Counted from the stretch's first letter, positions 35,970-45,937 are shown. The stretch: 64,000 nucleotides of DNA from Thermodesulfobacterium sp. (GCA_017656385.1 JACDNX010000003.1:62001-126000); one strand, 5' to 3'. Numbers and translations: made by a program. The notes: a model not told the origin generated them from the letters alone.

Positions 35970-36941
35970 ATGAAATACTATTTGATTACAGGAGTAGCGG
36001 GTTTTATAGGATGGAAAGTAGCGGAGTTTTTATTGAAAGATGGAAAAGCAGTTTTAGGTGTTGACAATATTAATGATGCATATGATATAAAACTCAAAGA
36101 GTGGAGACTAAATGAGCTAAGAAAATTTGAAAATTTTAAATTTCATCAAGTTGATTTAGTTGATTTTCAGGCAATAAGACTTCTTTTTGAAATTTATCCT
36201 ATTTCAGCTGTAATACATTTAGCAGCAAGGGCGGGAGTTAGAAAAAGTTTAGAAAATCCTTGGATTTATGTAGAGTCTAATATAACATCTACTCTCAATC
36301 TTCTTGAAATCATGAAAGAGTTTGGTATAAGAAAAATGGTTCTTGCTTCTACATCTTCTGTTTATGCAGGGCAAAAATCTCCTTTTCATGAGGATTTAAA
36401 GGTTGATACTCCTCTTTCTCCTTATGCAGCAACCAAAAAAAGTGCTGAGCTTCTGGCTTATACTTATCATTACCTTTATGAGCTTGACATTTCAGTAGTC
36501 AGATACTTTACAGTTTATGGTCCTGCTGGAAGACCAGATATGAGTATTTTCCGATTTATAAAGTGGATTTATGAGGATCTTCCAATAAGGATTTATGGAG
36601 ACGGAACACAGGCAAGAGATTTTACTTATATAGATGACATTGCAAGAGGAACAATTCTTGCCTTAAAGCCTCTGGGATATGAGATTATTAATTTAGGAGG
36701 TGGGAAAAATCCTGTTTCTATAAATGAGATAATTGATATTCTGGAAAGGCTGATCGGTAAAAAGGCAAAAAGAGAGTATTTGAACTTTCACAAAGCAGAT
36801 GTTAAAATCACCTGGGCTGAAATTAAAAAAGCAAAGGAAATTCTCGGCTGGGAGCCAGAAATTAACATAGAAGAGGGACTTAAAAGAACTGTTTCATGGG
36901 CTCGGGAAAATATTGAACTTGTTAAAAGCATAAAAGTATAA
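35970..36941 (+). CDS. NAD-dependent sugar epimerase/dehydratase (UDP-glucuronate 4-epimerase-like)
   Basis: 323-residue extended SDR. Cofactor motif TGVAGFIGWKVAEFLL, DNINDAYD, HLAARAGVRKSLENP, the catalytic Ser/Tyr/Lys triad in STSSVY and SPYAATKKSAE, and VRYFTVYGPAGRPDMS. The HLAARAGVRKS and YGPAGRPDM segments are typical of UDP-glucuronate 4-epimerases, which make UDP-galacturonate for polysaccharides. Other nucleotide sugars are possible. Start overlaps nothing but sits 1 base after the preceding stop. Confidence 0.87.
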   Translation: MKYYLITGVAGFIGWKVAEFLLKDGKAVLGVDNINDAYDIKLKEWRLNELRKFENFKFHQVDLVDFQAIRLLFEIYPISAVIHLAARAGVRKSLENPWIYVESNITSTLNLLEIMKEFGIRKMVLASTSSVYAGQKSPFHEDLKVDTPLSPYAATKKSAELLAYTYHYLYELDISVVRYFTVYGPAGRPDMSIFRFIKWIYEDLPIRIYGDGTQARDFTYIDDIARGTILALKPLGYEIINLGGGKNPVSINEIIDILERLIGKKAKREYLNFHKADVKITWAEIKKAKEILGWEPEINIEEGLKRTVSWARENIELVKSIKV

Positions 36942-37516
36942 TGGAAAAACCAAGAGAACTTTGCTTTTTTACAAAATATCTTTCAGAAAAAGGCCTTATT
37001 TCAGGATCTGAGGGAAATGTTTCTGTAAGAGATAAAGAAGGTTTCTGGATTACTCCTTCTGGTAAAATAAAAGAAATTTTAAAACCAGAGGATTTAAGTT
37101 TTGTTGATTGGAATGGACAGTTTATAAAAGGGAAGCCTTCTTCTGAATGGGGTATGCATTATAGAATTTACCTAAGTAATTCATTGGCTCAAGCAATTGT
37201 TCACACTCACCCAGTTTTTACCCTTGTTCTTAACTATTGTGGATTTGATTTCAAATCTTTTTCTCATTTTGAAGGAAAGTATCTTTTAAAAGATATAAAG
37301 GTGTTACCTTATTTAGAACCAGGTTCTTCAGAACTCTGGGAATTTGCATCTAACCTTGCAAAAAATTCCAAAGTGATAATATTAAGTAATCACGGTGCTT
37401 TAACTTGGGGTGAAAGTCTGGAAGAGGCTGTTAATCTTACTTTAATTCTTGAAAAATTATGTAAAATAGAATATTTAAAGATGAAGTTGGAGGTTGGTTA
37501 TGAAAGTAAGATCTAA
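36941..37516 (+). CDS. Class II aldolase/adducin family protein
   Basis: 191 residues with SEGNVSVRDKEGFWITPSGK, the zinc-ligand motif HTHPVFTLVLNY, and SNHGALTWGESLEEA. The family includes L-fuculose-phosphate and related aldolases and methylthioribulose-phosphate dehydratase. The substrate is not clear. Its start overlaps the epimerase stop (TAATG) and its 3' end overlaps hemL by 17 bases. Confidence 0.87.
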   Translation: MEKPRELCFFTKYLSEKGLISGSEGNVSVRDKEGFWITPSGKIKEILKPEDLSFVDWNGQFIKGKPSSEWGMHYRIYLSNSLAQAIVHTHPVFTLVLNYCGFDFKSFSHFEGKYLLKDIKVLPYLEPGSSELWEFASNLAKNSKVIILSNHGALTWGESLEEAVNLTLILEKLCKIEYLKMKLEVGYESKI

Positions 37517-38783
37517 GCTTTTTTATGAAAGGGCTTTAAGATCCATTCCTGGTGGTGTTAACAGTCCTGTTAGAGCCTGTAAAGCAGTAAAAGGGGACCC
37601 GATTTTTTTTGAAAGAGGAGAAGGGGCTTATTTAATTGATGTTGATGGAAATAGATATATTGATTATGTATGCTCCTGGGGACCTCTTATTTTGGGACAT
37701 TCTCATCCAGAGGTTATAGCAAGTGTTTATTTTGCTTCAAAAAGAGGAACGAGTTTTGGTGCTCCTACTTGGCAGGAGGTGGAATTAGCAGAGCTTATAA
37801 AAAATTGTTTTCCTTCTATAGATAAAATCCGTTTGGTTAACTCCGGAACTGAAGCCACAATGAGTGCTATAAGACTTGCAAGAGCATATACAAAAAGAGA
37901 TAAGATTATTAAATTTGAAGGATGTTATCATGGACATGTAGATTCTCTTCTTGTTAAAGCTGGTTCAGGACTTGCTACCTTTGGAATTCCTGCAAGTCCT
38001 GGAATACCAGAAGAACTTACAGCCCACACCCTTAATCTGCCTTTTAACGATTTTGAAGCAGTGGAAAAGGCTTTCAAAGAATATGGAAAAGAAATTGCTG
38101 GTGTAATAGTTGAGCCTATTGCAGGAAATATGGGAGTGGTTTTGCCTAAGGAGGGTTTTTTAGAATTTTTAAGAGATATTACAACCAGATATGAAGCTCT
38201 TCTTATTTTTGATGAAGTTATAACTGGCTTTAGAATTGGACTCTCTGGAGCACAGGGCAAATTTGGAGTTACTCCTGATTTAACTTGTCTTGGAAAGATC
38301 ATAGGAGGGGGTCTTCCTGTAGGAGCTTATGGTGGAAAAAGTGAAATTATGAGTCTTGTTGCTCCAGAAGGTCCTGTTTATCAAGCTGGAACACTTTCAG
38401 GAAATCCTATTGCAATTTCAGCAGGTCTTGCCACTCTGAAAGAACTTATGAAACCAGGAACTTATGAAAAACTGGAAGCTATATCTCAAAAACTTGAAGA
38501 AGGTATTAAAGAAGTTCTCAAAAAATTGGGGCTTTTCTATAGAGTTAATAGAGCTGGTTCTATGCTCACTTTATTTTTTACCGAAAAGGAAGTCATAGAT
38601 TTTCAAACAGCTCTGAGTTCAGATACACAAAAATTTGCTATTTTCTGGCAAAAAATGCTTGATAAAGGAATTTATTTGCCTCCTTCTCAATTTGAAGCTT
38701 GGTTTGTTTCTCTTGCTCATGGAGAAAAAGAAATAGAGGAAACTGTTGAAAAGGTTTATGAATCTTTAAAAGAAATGAGTTAA
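37500..38783 (+). CDS. hemL: Glutamate-1-semialdehyde 2,1-aminomutase
   Basis: 427-residue PLP enzyme making 5-aminolevulinate from glutamate-1-semialdehyde for haem, sirohaem and cobalamin. Motifs: IPGGVNSPVRACK, VNSGTEATMSAIRLARA, FDEVITGFR, and the PLP lysine in LGKIIGGGLPVGAYGG. ATG at 37500 has SD TTGGAGG upstream and matches the family start MKVRSKLFYERA better than TTG at 37494. A shared bidirectional terminator separates it from ilvC. Confidence 0.96.
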   Translation: MKVRSKLFYERALRSIPGGVNSPVRACKAVKGDPIFFERGEGAYLIDVDGNRYIDYVCSWGPLILGHSHPEVIASVYFASKRGTSFGAPTWQEVELAELIKNCFPSIDKIRLVNSGTEATMSAIRLARAYTKRDKIIKFEGCYHGHVDSLLVKAGSGLATFGIPASPGIPEELTAHTLNLPFNDFEAVEKAFKEYGKEIAGVIVEPIAGNMGVVLPKEGFLEFLRDITTRYEALLIFDEVITGFRIGLSGAQGKFGVTPDLTCLGKIIGGGLPVGAYGGKSEIMSLVAPEGPVYQAGTLSGNPIAISAGLATLKELMKPGTYEKLEAISQKLEEGIKEVLKKLGLFYRVNRAGSMLTLFFTEKEVIDFQTALSSDTQKFAIFWQKMLDKGIYLPPSQFEAWFVSLAHGEKEIEETVEKVYESLKEMS

Positions 38784-38815
38784 TAAATAAGGGAGGGAAA
38801 CACCTCCCTTATTTA

Positions 38816-38817
<2 letters not shown>
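38782..38817. terminator. Bidirectional terminator between convergent hemL and ilvC
   Basis: A perfect 15-bp inverted repeat: AATAAATAAGGGAGG (38782-38796), loop GAAACA, CCTCCCTTATTTATT (38803-38817). Each flank is A/T rich, and the arms overlap the stop codons of both genes, so it can serve transcription from both sides. Confidence 0.92.
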
Positions 38818-39817
<1,000 letters not shown>

Positions 39818-39932
39818 CTACCTCCTGCAATTTTAAAATTTTCTAAATCTTATCTGAATTATAGCACTCTACAAAAAACCTTTCAACTTTTAAAAGATTA
39901 AATTTAAATTTTTATGGTATATTTAAACAGTT

Positions 39933-40541
39933 ATGAAATTCTCTCTGGAACACCTTTCAAAATATAGAAAATGGATTTTATTTCTTCTTATTTTATTTTT
40001 ATTTTTTGTATATTTTGATAAAGGAATTATGCTTTTTATTAAGAATGTGCGTTTAGCTTATCCTGAAGAGTTTGCTTATCTGAAAATTTTTAATAATTTC
40101 ATAGAAAGAGCTTACCGGGTCTTTATAGCAATCTCAGTTATTCTGGGTTTTTATAACCTTTTTTCTAAAATTCAGAAAGAAAAAGGGATAAAGATAATTT
40201 TAGGAATGGTGATTGTAGGAATTCTTTCTCAGGTAAAGTATCTTTTAGGAAGAGCGAGACCAAAGATAACTTACGAGACAATTTTTACAGGTCCTTCTAA
40301 AGAATATGTTTATGCTTCGTTTCCCTCCGGGCATACTTTCTTTATATTTGCAATGGCAAGGATTTACTCCCATATTTATCCAAAATACAGAATTTTTTTT
40401 TACGCTTTTGCAATTCTTGTGGCATTGGAAAGATTGTTAAATTTTGCCCATTTCCCTTCAGACCTAATAGCAGGAGCATTTTTAGGAGTTTGTTTAGGTA
40501 ATATTATAATTTCAAAAACCTCTAAGAAACTCAAGGATTAA
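39933..40541 (+). CDS. PAP2-family lipid phosphatase
   Basis: 202-residue membrane protein with about five helices and the three phosphatase motifs KYLLGRARPK, FPSGHTFF and the HFPSDLIAGAFLG region. Members dephosphorylate phosphatidate, PGP or undecaprenyl pyrophosphate at the membrane. The substrate is undetermined. It converges on the unknown gene at 40531 with an 11-base overlap. Confidence 0.88.
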   Translation: MKFSLEHLSKYRKWILFLLILFLFFVYFDKGIMLFIKNVRLAYPEEFAYLKIFNNFIERAYRVFIAISVILGFYNLFSKIQKEKGIKIILGMVIVGILSQVKYLLGRARPKITYETIFTGPSKEYVYASFPSGHTFFIFAMARIYSHIYPKYRIFFYAFAILVALERLLNFAHFPSDLIAGAFLGVCLGNIIISKTSKKLKD

Positions 40542-41505
40542 TTTTTTGGTGTTTTAAAAAATTTTTTACCACCTTTTTGGCTTTATCTGGATCTTTTATG
40601 AAAAATAGTTCTTTATAAAGTGTTGCACATTCATTAAAAGAAAGTTTGTTTACCATCTGAATGGCTTTTAATTCTTTATTAGCGTGAGGAAATAATTCTT
40701 TCTCAGAAGGTACAAGCTCTTCTTTTGGAATGATTTTTATGTAAATTAAGGATCTTGCAGCAAGTAAGTTTTCTGTTTGAGGATCCTCTTTTCTTTTTAG
40801 AATATACCTTAAAGTTAAAAGTTCTCCAGGAGGAAAAATCCAGGACTTACCAGTAAGAGGTTTAAAATAATCTTCTAATAGAAATTTATGCCGAATCTTC
40901 CACTGTTTTCCAAGATAGATATGTAAAAGTTTTTTAAGATAGATATGTATAGTTCCAGCCTCTACATAAACTTTTCCTCTTTCTGGCAGTATCTTTAGAA
41001 TAGCTTTAGCTCTTAGTTTATCCCTTAAACGAAACCTTTCAGCATCAGCTTTTGAGAAAACTTTTACAGCTTCTATAATTTTTGAAAAATCGTTTTCCAG
41101 CGAAGTTTTGTAATAATCCAGTAATTTTCCTATAGCTCTATTTTCTATATGATAAACTTCTTTTAATTTGGAATCTTGAAGAATTTCTTCTGGTGTTTGC
41201 CCTTCTGCTAATTTATTCTGAATTAAAAGTATTCTTTCCAGATAAGGTTCTATCTGGAATATTTTTTTTCCCTGATTATAGAGATTTTTTAAAATTAAGG
41301 AGGTACTTTTTACAAAATTGGGGAACCAGAAATCGTTATTTTCTACATATGTTTCAAGGGAAATTTTATTTTCAAGAAAAGAAAAGAACAATTCATTATA
41401 GGGTTCTTCAAGAATGATAATGTCGTGTTCTTTCATTAATTTTTCTGCAAGGGGAAGAGTTTCTATTCTGTGAGGGGAAAATCCTAAAGTTATCAACCTT
41501 TCCAT
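40531..41505 (-). CDS. Unknown conserved-looking cytoplasmic protein
   Basis: 324 residues, mostly helical, charged, without signal or membrane segment. No family recognised. Features: an N-terminal FSPHRIETLPLAEKLMKEHD, a RERLRDKLRAK-like basic stretch and a central YVEAGTIHIYLKKLLH reminiscent of, but not diagnostic for, TraB/EreA-type folds. It is the last gene of the compact operon from the GcvH-like protein through dtd, 13 bases downstream of dtd. Confidence 0.6.
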   Translation of the reverse strand: MERLITLGFSPHRIETLPLAEKLMKEHDIIILEEPYNELFFSFLENKISLETYVENNDFWFPNFVKSTSLILKNLYNQGKKIFQIEPYLERILLIQNKLAEGQTPEEILQDSKLKEVYHIENRAIGKLLDYYKTSLENDFSKIIEAVKVFSKADAERFRLRDKLRAKAILKILPERGKVYVEAGTIHIYLKKLLHIYLGKQWKIRHKFLLEDYFKPLTGKSWIFPPGELLTLRYILKRKEDPQTENLLAARSLIYIKIIPKEELVPSEKELFPHANKELKAIQMVNKLSFNECATLYKELFFIKDPDKAKKVVKNFLKHQKINP

Positions 41506-41518
41506 AAAAAATTATTAA

Positions 41519-41965
41519 TTACTTACGAGGATATTCTAAAAAAAGGGTAACAGGACCGTCATTGACAAGTTTTATTTGCATATATGCTCCGAAGACCCCC
41601 TCTTTCACAGAGACTTCTTTTTCTCTTATTTTTTGAGCAAGTTTTGAGAGTAAATCTTTGGCTACTTCAGGAGATTCAGCAAGATGAAAGGTTGGTCTGG
41701 TCCCTTTTTTAAGGAATCCACAAACCGTAAAATTTGAAATTAGCAAAATTTCTCCGTTTACATCTTTTATATTTAAACTGAACTTTCCTTTTTCATCAGA
41801 AAAAATTCTCAAGTTCACAAGCTTTTCTGCTATCCAGTCTAAAACTTTTTCATTATCTCCTTTTTCAACACAGGCAAGCACAAGAAGACCATGATTTATC
41901 TTTGAAATTGTTTGGTCATCTACTATAACAGATGCTTTTTTGACTCTCTGTATAGCGACCTTCAT
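41519..41965 (-). CDS. dtd: D-aminoacyl-tRNA deacylase
   Basis: 148 residues, the usual DTD length. N-terminal MKVAIQRVKKASVIVDDQ, the active-site strand LISNFTVCG (SQFTL in most species) and the C-terminal cross-subunit NDGPVT motif. It removes D-amino acids and Gly misloaded on tRNAs. Its ATG overlaps the preceding gamma-subunit stop by 4 bases. Confidence 0.95.
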   Translation of the reverse strand: MKVAIQRVKKASVIVDDQTISKINHGLLVLACVEKGDNEKVLDWIAEKLVNLRIFSDEKGKFSLNIKDVNGEILLISNFTVCGFLKKGTRPTFHLAESPEVAKDLLSKLAQKIREKEVSVKEGVFGAYMQIKLVNDGPVTLFLEYPRK

Positions 41966-42528
41966 TTGTAATTGTTTTTGATGTAATTTGCTCCCAGTTC
42001 AAAAGCCTTTAAATTTGGTTCAAAAAGATGTGCTTTTGTATTACTCAGCATTTCTTTTAAGGCCTTCTTAAAATTTTTTTTATTAAAAATTTTAGTTATT
42101 TCATAAAAAGCTCCTACTACACACAAATTTGCAAGAAGAGGGGTATTTAGACTTTCAGCTAAGGAAGTAACAGGAACAAAATAGAGTTTATATTTTTTTT
42201 TCAAGATATCTAGATTTTTAATTTCTTCAGATTTTATCAGATCGGAGTTAATAATCGCTGTTCCTCCTTTTTTAAGAGCAGGAACAAATTTTACAAAAGA
42301 GGGGTAATTCATAATAATTAAAAAAGAAGGGCTTGAAATCAAAGGAGATGCTATTTCGTTTTCAGAAATAATTACTGTGCAATTGCAAGTTCCTCCTCTC
42401 ATTTCAGGTCCATAAACTGGCAAATAGGTAACCTGATAACCTTCTCTCATCGCAGAAAGGGCAATAAGATTGCCTGCAAAAAGAACACCCTGTCCTCCAA
42501 ATCCCGATATTATCAGTTCCACTCTCAA
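41962..42528 (-). CDS. 2-oxoacid:ferredoxin oxidoreductase gamma subunit
   Basis: 188 residues with SGFGGQGVLFAGNLIALSAM and PVYGPEMRGGTCNCTVI, diagnostic of the gamma (CoA-contacting) subunit of KorC/VorC-type enzymes. It is the third of four overlapping subunit genes (delta, alpha, beta, gamma on the minus strand) of an enzyme that oxidises 2-oxoglutarate or branched 2-oxoacids, or carboxylates their CoA esters, with ferredoxin. Confidence 0.93.
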   Translation of the reverse strand: MRVELIISGFGGQGVLFAGNLIALSAMREGYQVTYLPVYGPEMRGGTCNCTVIISENEIASPLISSPSFLIIMNYPSFVKFVPALKKGGTAIINSDLIKSEEIKNLDILKKKYKLYFVPVTSLAESLNTPLLANLCVVGAFYEITKIFNKKNFKKALKEMLSNTKAHLFEPNLKAFELGANYIKNNYK

Positions 42529-43298
42529 GGTTTTTCTCCTTTCTTTTCAGAATTTAAAATGTTCTTAACTTTGTCTTTAAAAGTTCCAAGTGGGAAAACT
42601 TTTGTTAATTTATCTACCTCTTTGTTAGCACTTACTGGGTCAAGTTTCCAGTTAACTGGACATGCTGATAAGATTTCTATGTACCCAAATCCCAAATTAT
42701 TAATTTGAGCAAGAAATGCTTTTTTAAGGGCTTTTTTGGTTTCCAAGACCCTTTTTGGAGTATTTACAGCAAATCTTCCTGAAAAAGCAACACCTTCAAG
42801 CTCTGCAAAAATTTCTGCGATTCTGGGAGGGTATCCGTAAAAATTAGGGTCTCTGCCTTCTGGTGTCGTAGTTGTTTTTTGTCCAGGAAGTGTGGTGGGA
42901 GATAGTTGTCCTCCAGTCATTCCGTAAACTGTATTGTTTATCATAATAGCAGTTATCTTTTCTCCTCTTAAAGCAGAATGAAAGCTTTCGTTAAATCCTA
43001 TAGCTGCAAAATCTCCATCTCCTTGGTAGGTAAACACAATCAATTCAGGTTTTGCTCTTTTTATTCCTGTTGCGGCAGCACAGGCTCTTCCATGAGGTGC
43101 CTCCAAAATATCCACATCTATATAAAAATACAAAAAGCAAGAACATCCTATTGAAGCAATACCTACACTTTTTTCTTGTATATTTAATTCATCTATAACT
43201 TCACATAATAATCTGTGCACTATGCTGTGATGACAACCAGGGCAATAATGAAAAAGAGTTTTTTTTAGGCTTTTTGGAAACTTGAAGAGCTCAGGCAT
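42525..43298 (-). CDS. 2-oxoacid:ferredoxin oxidoreductase beta (TPP) subunit
   Basis: 257 residues: FHYCPGCHHSIVHRLL, GIASIGCSCFLYFYIDVD, HGRACAAATGIKRA, and the TPP-binding YQGDGDFAAIGFNES...INNTVYGMTGGQ region. Cys residues in CPGC and GCSC match the cluster-binding beta subunit. It overlaps the alpha gene by 34 bases and the gamma gene by 4. Confidence 0.94.
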   Translation of the reverse strand: MPELFKFPKSLKKTLFHYCPGCHHSIVHRLLCEVIDELNIQEKSVGIASIGCSCFLYFYIDVDILEAPHGRACAAATGIKRAKPELIVFTYQGDGDFAAIGFNESFHSALRGEKITAIMINNTVYGMTGGQLSPTTLPGQKTTTTPEGRDPNFYGYPPRIAEIFAELEGVAFSGRFAVNTPKRVLETKKALKKAFLAQINNLGFGYIEILSACPVNWKLDPVSANKEVDKLTKVFPLGTFKDKVKNILNSEKKGEKP

Positions 43299-44347
43299 TT
43301 TTTTATCTCCTTTTCCAATTCCTCTGGAAATGGTATAACACTTGGAGGGTAGGGCAGGGAAATAACCGAAGCTTCTCCATTAACAGCCAGCTTTACATCT
43401 TCAACCATTTGTCCACAATTAAGCTCTGGAACAACAAATTTAAGCGGATTTTTAGCCTTTTTGATTAATTCCTGAATTGGTTTTACAGGAAAGGGGAAAA
43501 GGGTTACTGGTCTAAAAAAACCTACTGGATATCCTTTTTTTCTTAAGTTCAAACAGGCATCCTTAGCTATACGTGCCATTGATCCAAAAGCAACCACTAT
43601 AACTCTGTCTTCATCATTTACCAAGTTTTCATAAATAATATCTTTTTTCATCTTTTTATACTTTTTTGCAAGCTTAAGATTTCTTTCCTTTAGTTCTTGA
43701 GAACTTAGGAAGAGACTTCTAATAATTCTGCTGGGTCTATTTTTTGCTCCGGTAAGAGCCCAATCATTTTTGTTATATTCTTTTATTCTTAACTTTTTTA
43801 GGATCAGTGGTTCTTTCATTTGTCCTAAAATAGCATCTGAAAGTATCATAACTGGATTTCGATATTTCTCTGCAAATTCAAAGGCTTTTGCAGTAAGTTC
43901 GTAAGCCTCTTGAGCATTATGGGGAGCAAGCACCATAAAATGAAAATCTCCGTGTCCAGAGCCCTTTACAGCCTGGAAGTAATCTCCTTGAGAAGCTTCT
44001 ATCCCTCCCAAGCCAGGACCTCCTCTCATTACATTTGCCACGACTGCAGGAAGCTCTAAAGCTGCAATATATGAGAAGGCTTCACACATTAGAGAGATTC
44101 CTGGACTTGACGAGCTTGTCATGGCTCTTACTCCCACTGCACAGGCTCCCAGAACCATGTTTATAGCAGCCAGTTCACTTTCTGCTTGCAAAAACACCCC
44201 TCCTCTTTTTGGAAGCTCTCTTGCCATAAGTTCTGGTATTTCATTCTGGGGAGTAATGGGATATCCAAAGTAACATTTGCAGCCAGCTTCTAAGGCACCA
44301 AAAGCAATTGCTTCAATTCCCTTTGCTAAAACCTTCTTTGCTTTCAT
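43265..44347 (-). CDS. vorB: 2-oxoacid:ferredoxin oxidoreductase alpha subunit (VorB/KorA-like)
   Basis: 360 residues with KGIEAIAFGALEAGCKCYFG, YPITPQNEIPELM, SSSSPGISLMCEA and MRGGPGLGGIEASQGDYFQ. This combination is the one commonly called VorB (3-methyl-2-oxobutanoate oxidoreductase), but KorA-type 2-oxoglutarate enzymes are very close, so the true 2-oxoacid is undecided. It overlaps the ferredoxin subunit gene by 35 bases. Confidence 0.88.
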   Translation of the reverse strand: MKAKKVLAKGIEAIAFGALEAGCKCYFGYPITPQNEIPELMARELPKRGGVFLQAESELAAINMVLGACAVGVRAMTSSSSPGISLMCEAFSYIAALELPAVVANVMRGGPGLGGIEASQGDYFQAVKGSGHGDFHFMVLAPHNAQEAYELTAKAFEFAEKYRNPVMILSDAILGQMKEPLILKKLRIKEYNKNDWALTGAKNRPSRIIRSLFLSSQELKERNLKLAKKYKKMKKDIIYENLVNDEDRVIVVAFGSMARIAKDACLNLRKKGYPVGFFRPVTLFPFPVKPIQELIKKAKNPLKFVVPELNCGQMVEDVKLAVNGEASVISLPYPPSVIPFPEELEKEIKKCLSSSSFQKA

Positions 44348-44552
44348 AATCCTCCTCTCTTACAAAAACCACATCCGGACACATAAGATAACATATACCA
44401 CAACTATTACACTTTTCTGGATTTTTAGCGTAAACTACTCTATAGCCATGAGTATTTCTATTAGAAGAAAGTTCTAAAACCTTTTTGGGACAGAAATGCA
44501 CACAAAGACCACAGGATTTACAGCGTTCTTCAAGAATTTTTATTTTAAAAAT
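44313..44552 (-). CDS. Two-cluster ferredoxin (delta) subunit of the 2-oxoacid oxidoreductase, non-canonical start
   Basis: The first ATG in frame (44501) would cut off the first iron-sulfur motif. Reading upstream in the same frame gives ILEERCKSCGLCVHFCPKK, a complete CxxCxxCxxxCP site, and the second site is CNSCGICYLMCP. The next in-frame stop is the fabD TAA at 44570-44568, and no ATG, GTG or TTG lies before the first cysteine. GGGGGG (44564-44559) is followed 6 bases later by ATT at 44552, my proposed start, giving 79 residues. ATA one codon earlier is an alternative. The length and both motifs match KorD/VorD-type subunits. Sequence error is not excluded. Confidence 0.75.
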   Translation of the reverse strand: MFKIKILEERCKSCGLCVHFCPKKVLELSSNRNTHGYRVVYAKNPEKCNSCGICYLMCPDVVFVREEDYESKEGFSKGN

Positions 44553-44567
44553 TATATTCCCCCCTTT

Positions 44568-45503
44568 TTAAAGATTTTCCAGAAAATTTTTTAGGGTTTC
44601 AGAGTTCTCTATATTATAACACTTAAATTCCTTTTTTTCTAATATCTGAGAGACAAGTCCAGAAAGCACTTTTTTAGGACCAACTTCTACAAATACCCTA
44701 ACCCCTTTGTTATACATGTATTCTACACAGTCAATCCATCTTACAGAAGATGTTATCTGTTTTTTCATAAGTTCTTTAATATTTTTACTGAATATTTCTT
44801 CTTTTCCAGTTACATTGCTGACAAAAGGAATTACCGGGTCGTTCCATGTAAGAGAATCCAGTATTTTACTAAATTTTTCTTCAGCTTCTTTCATCAAAGG
44901 GCTGTGAAAACCAGCACTAACTTTCAGCTTAACCACTCTCTTTGCTCCTAAATTTTTAACTTTTTCTGCTATCTCATCAATAGCTGGTATTTTTCCACTT
45001 ATTACGAATTGCTTTGGTGAGTTGTAATTGGAAATTACTACCACATCTTTGGCTTTTTTTATCAGATTTTCAAGTTCATTTAGCGGAAACCCTATTATAG
45101 CATACATAGCTGAAGTGCTTTTCTTACCTTCCTTCTCCATCAATTTTCCACGTTCTTTAACAGCAGTTAATACATCTTCTAAAGAAAGAACCTGAGCTGC
45201 ATAAAGAGCACTGTATTCTCCCAAGCTATGCCCTGCAACAAAGGAAATGTTAATATTTCTTTTTTCAAGCTCGGACCTTAAAACTTCATAACAGGAAATA
45301 TTAACCATAGTGAGACAGGCTTGAAGATTTATGGTCTGGGTTAATCCTTCAAAAGGACCTTCAAAACAGAGTTTTCTCAAGGGAAGTTTAGTTATTATTT
45401 CTCCCTTTGTAAAAAGATCCTTAATGAAATCAAACCTTTCAAAAAAATCTTTTGCCATCCCTATGTATTGAGAACCCTGACCCGGAAAGATGAGAGCAAT
45501 CAC
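44568..45503 (-). CDS. fabD: Malonyl-CoA:ACP transacylase
   Basis: 311 residues. LIFPGQGSQYIGMAKDF at the N-terminus, nucleophile Ser in AGHSLGEYSALYAA, catalytic His in SAGFHSPLMKEAEEKF, and ending with VEVGPKKVLSGLV. It loads malonate on ACP for type II fatty acid synthesis. It lies between the GcvH-like gene (4-base overlap) and the ferredoxin subunit gene; no other fab gene is present, so the context is unusual. Confidence 0.96.
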   Translation of the reverse strand: MIALIFPGQGSQYIGMAKDFFERFDFIKDLFTKGEIITKLPLRKLCFEGPFEGLTQTINLQACLTMVNISCYEVLRSELEKRNINISFVAGHSLGEYSALYAAQVLSLEDVLTAVKERGKLMEKEGKKSTSAMYAIIGFPLNELENLIKKAKDVVVISNYNSPKQFVISGKIPAIDEIAEKVKNLGAKRVVKLKVSAGFHSPLMKEAEEKFSKILDSLTWNDPVIPFVSNVTGKEEIFSKNIKELMKKQITSSVRWIDCVEYMYNKGVRVFVEVGPKKVLSGLVSQILEKKEFKCYNIENSETLKNFLENL

Positions 45504-45937
45504 TCTTCTTCCTCCTCTTCTATCAATTTTTCCTCGGTTATTTCTTCTGCTTCTTCTAAAAATTTTATTTCATAATCTTCCGGAGGAAGAAGTTCATCAA
45601 GTTCAGATGGATTTAGAAGTTTAACTTCTACAAGCCATCCTTCAATATAAGGATCTTCATTTAAGATATCTACATCCTCTAAGACTTTTTCATTTACTGC
45701 TACAATTTTTCCAGAAACAGGCATAATAAGATCAAATACTTCTTCTACTGTTTCTATACTTCCGAAAATTTCATCTTTCTCAAAAACTTCTTCTTCCTCT
45801 GGTAAGTCAATTTCTATAACTTCCAGATTTTTTAGACTAAAGTAATCTGTAACGCCGATTCTTGCTAACTTTTGTCTTTTTTTCTTCACCCACAGATGAT
45901 TATCAGAATAAAGTCTATCCTCTGGAAGTTTAAACAT
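45500..45937 (-). CDS. GcvH-like protein lacking the lipoyl lysine
   Basis: 145 residues with the H-protein fold: HLWVKKKRQKLARIGVTDYF, FGSIETVEEVFDLIMPVSG, and IEGWLVEVKL. In glycine-cleavage H proteins the lipoylated Lys lies in ES-V-K; here residues 62-65 read E-T-V-E, so Glu65 replaces it and the arm cannot be lipoylated at that site. A very acidic tail (about 128-145) is extra. No glycine cleavage genes are near. The gene leads the operon with fabD and the 2-oxoacid oxidoreductase. It may be a structural or regulatory derivative. Confidence 0.82.
   Translation of the reverse strand: MFKLPEDRLYSDNHLWVKKKRQKLARIGVTDYFSLKNLEVIEIDLPEEEEVFEKDEIFGSIETVEEVFDLIMPVSGKIVAVNEKVLEDVDILNEDPYIEGWLVEVKLLNPSELDELLPPEDYEIKFLEEAEEITEEKLIEEEEEE

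Noticed and set aside
44313-44501. Ferredoxin subunit of 62 residues starting at ATG 44501
   Set aside because: This start lies inside the first CxxCxxCxxxCP motif, which is complete in frame upstream with a purine-rich SD.
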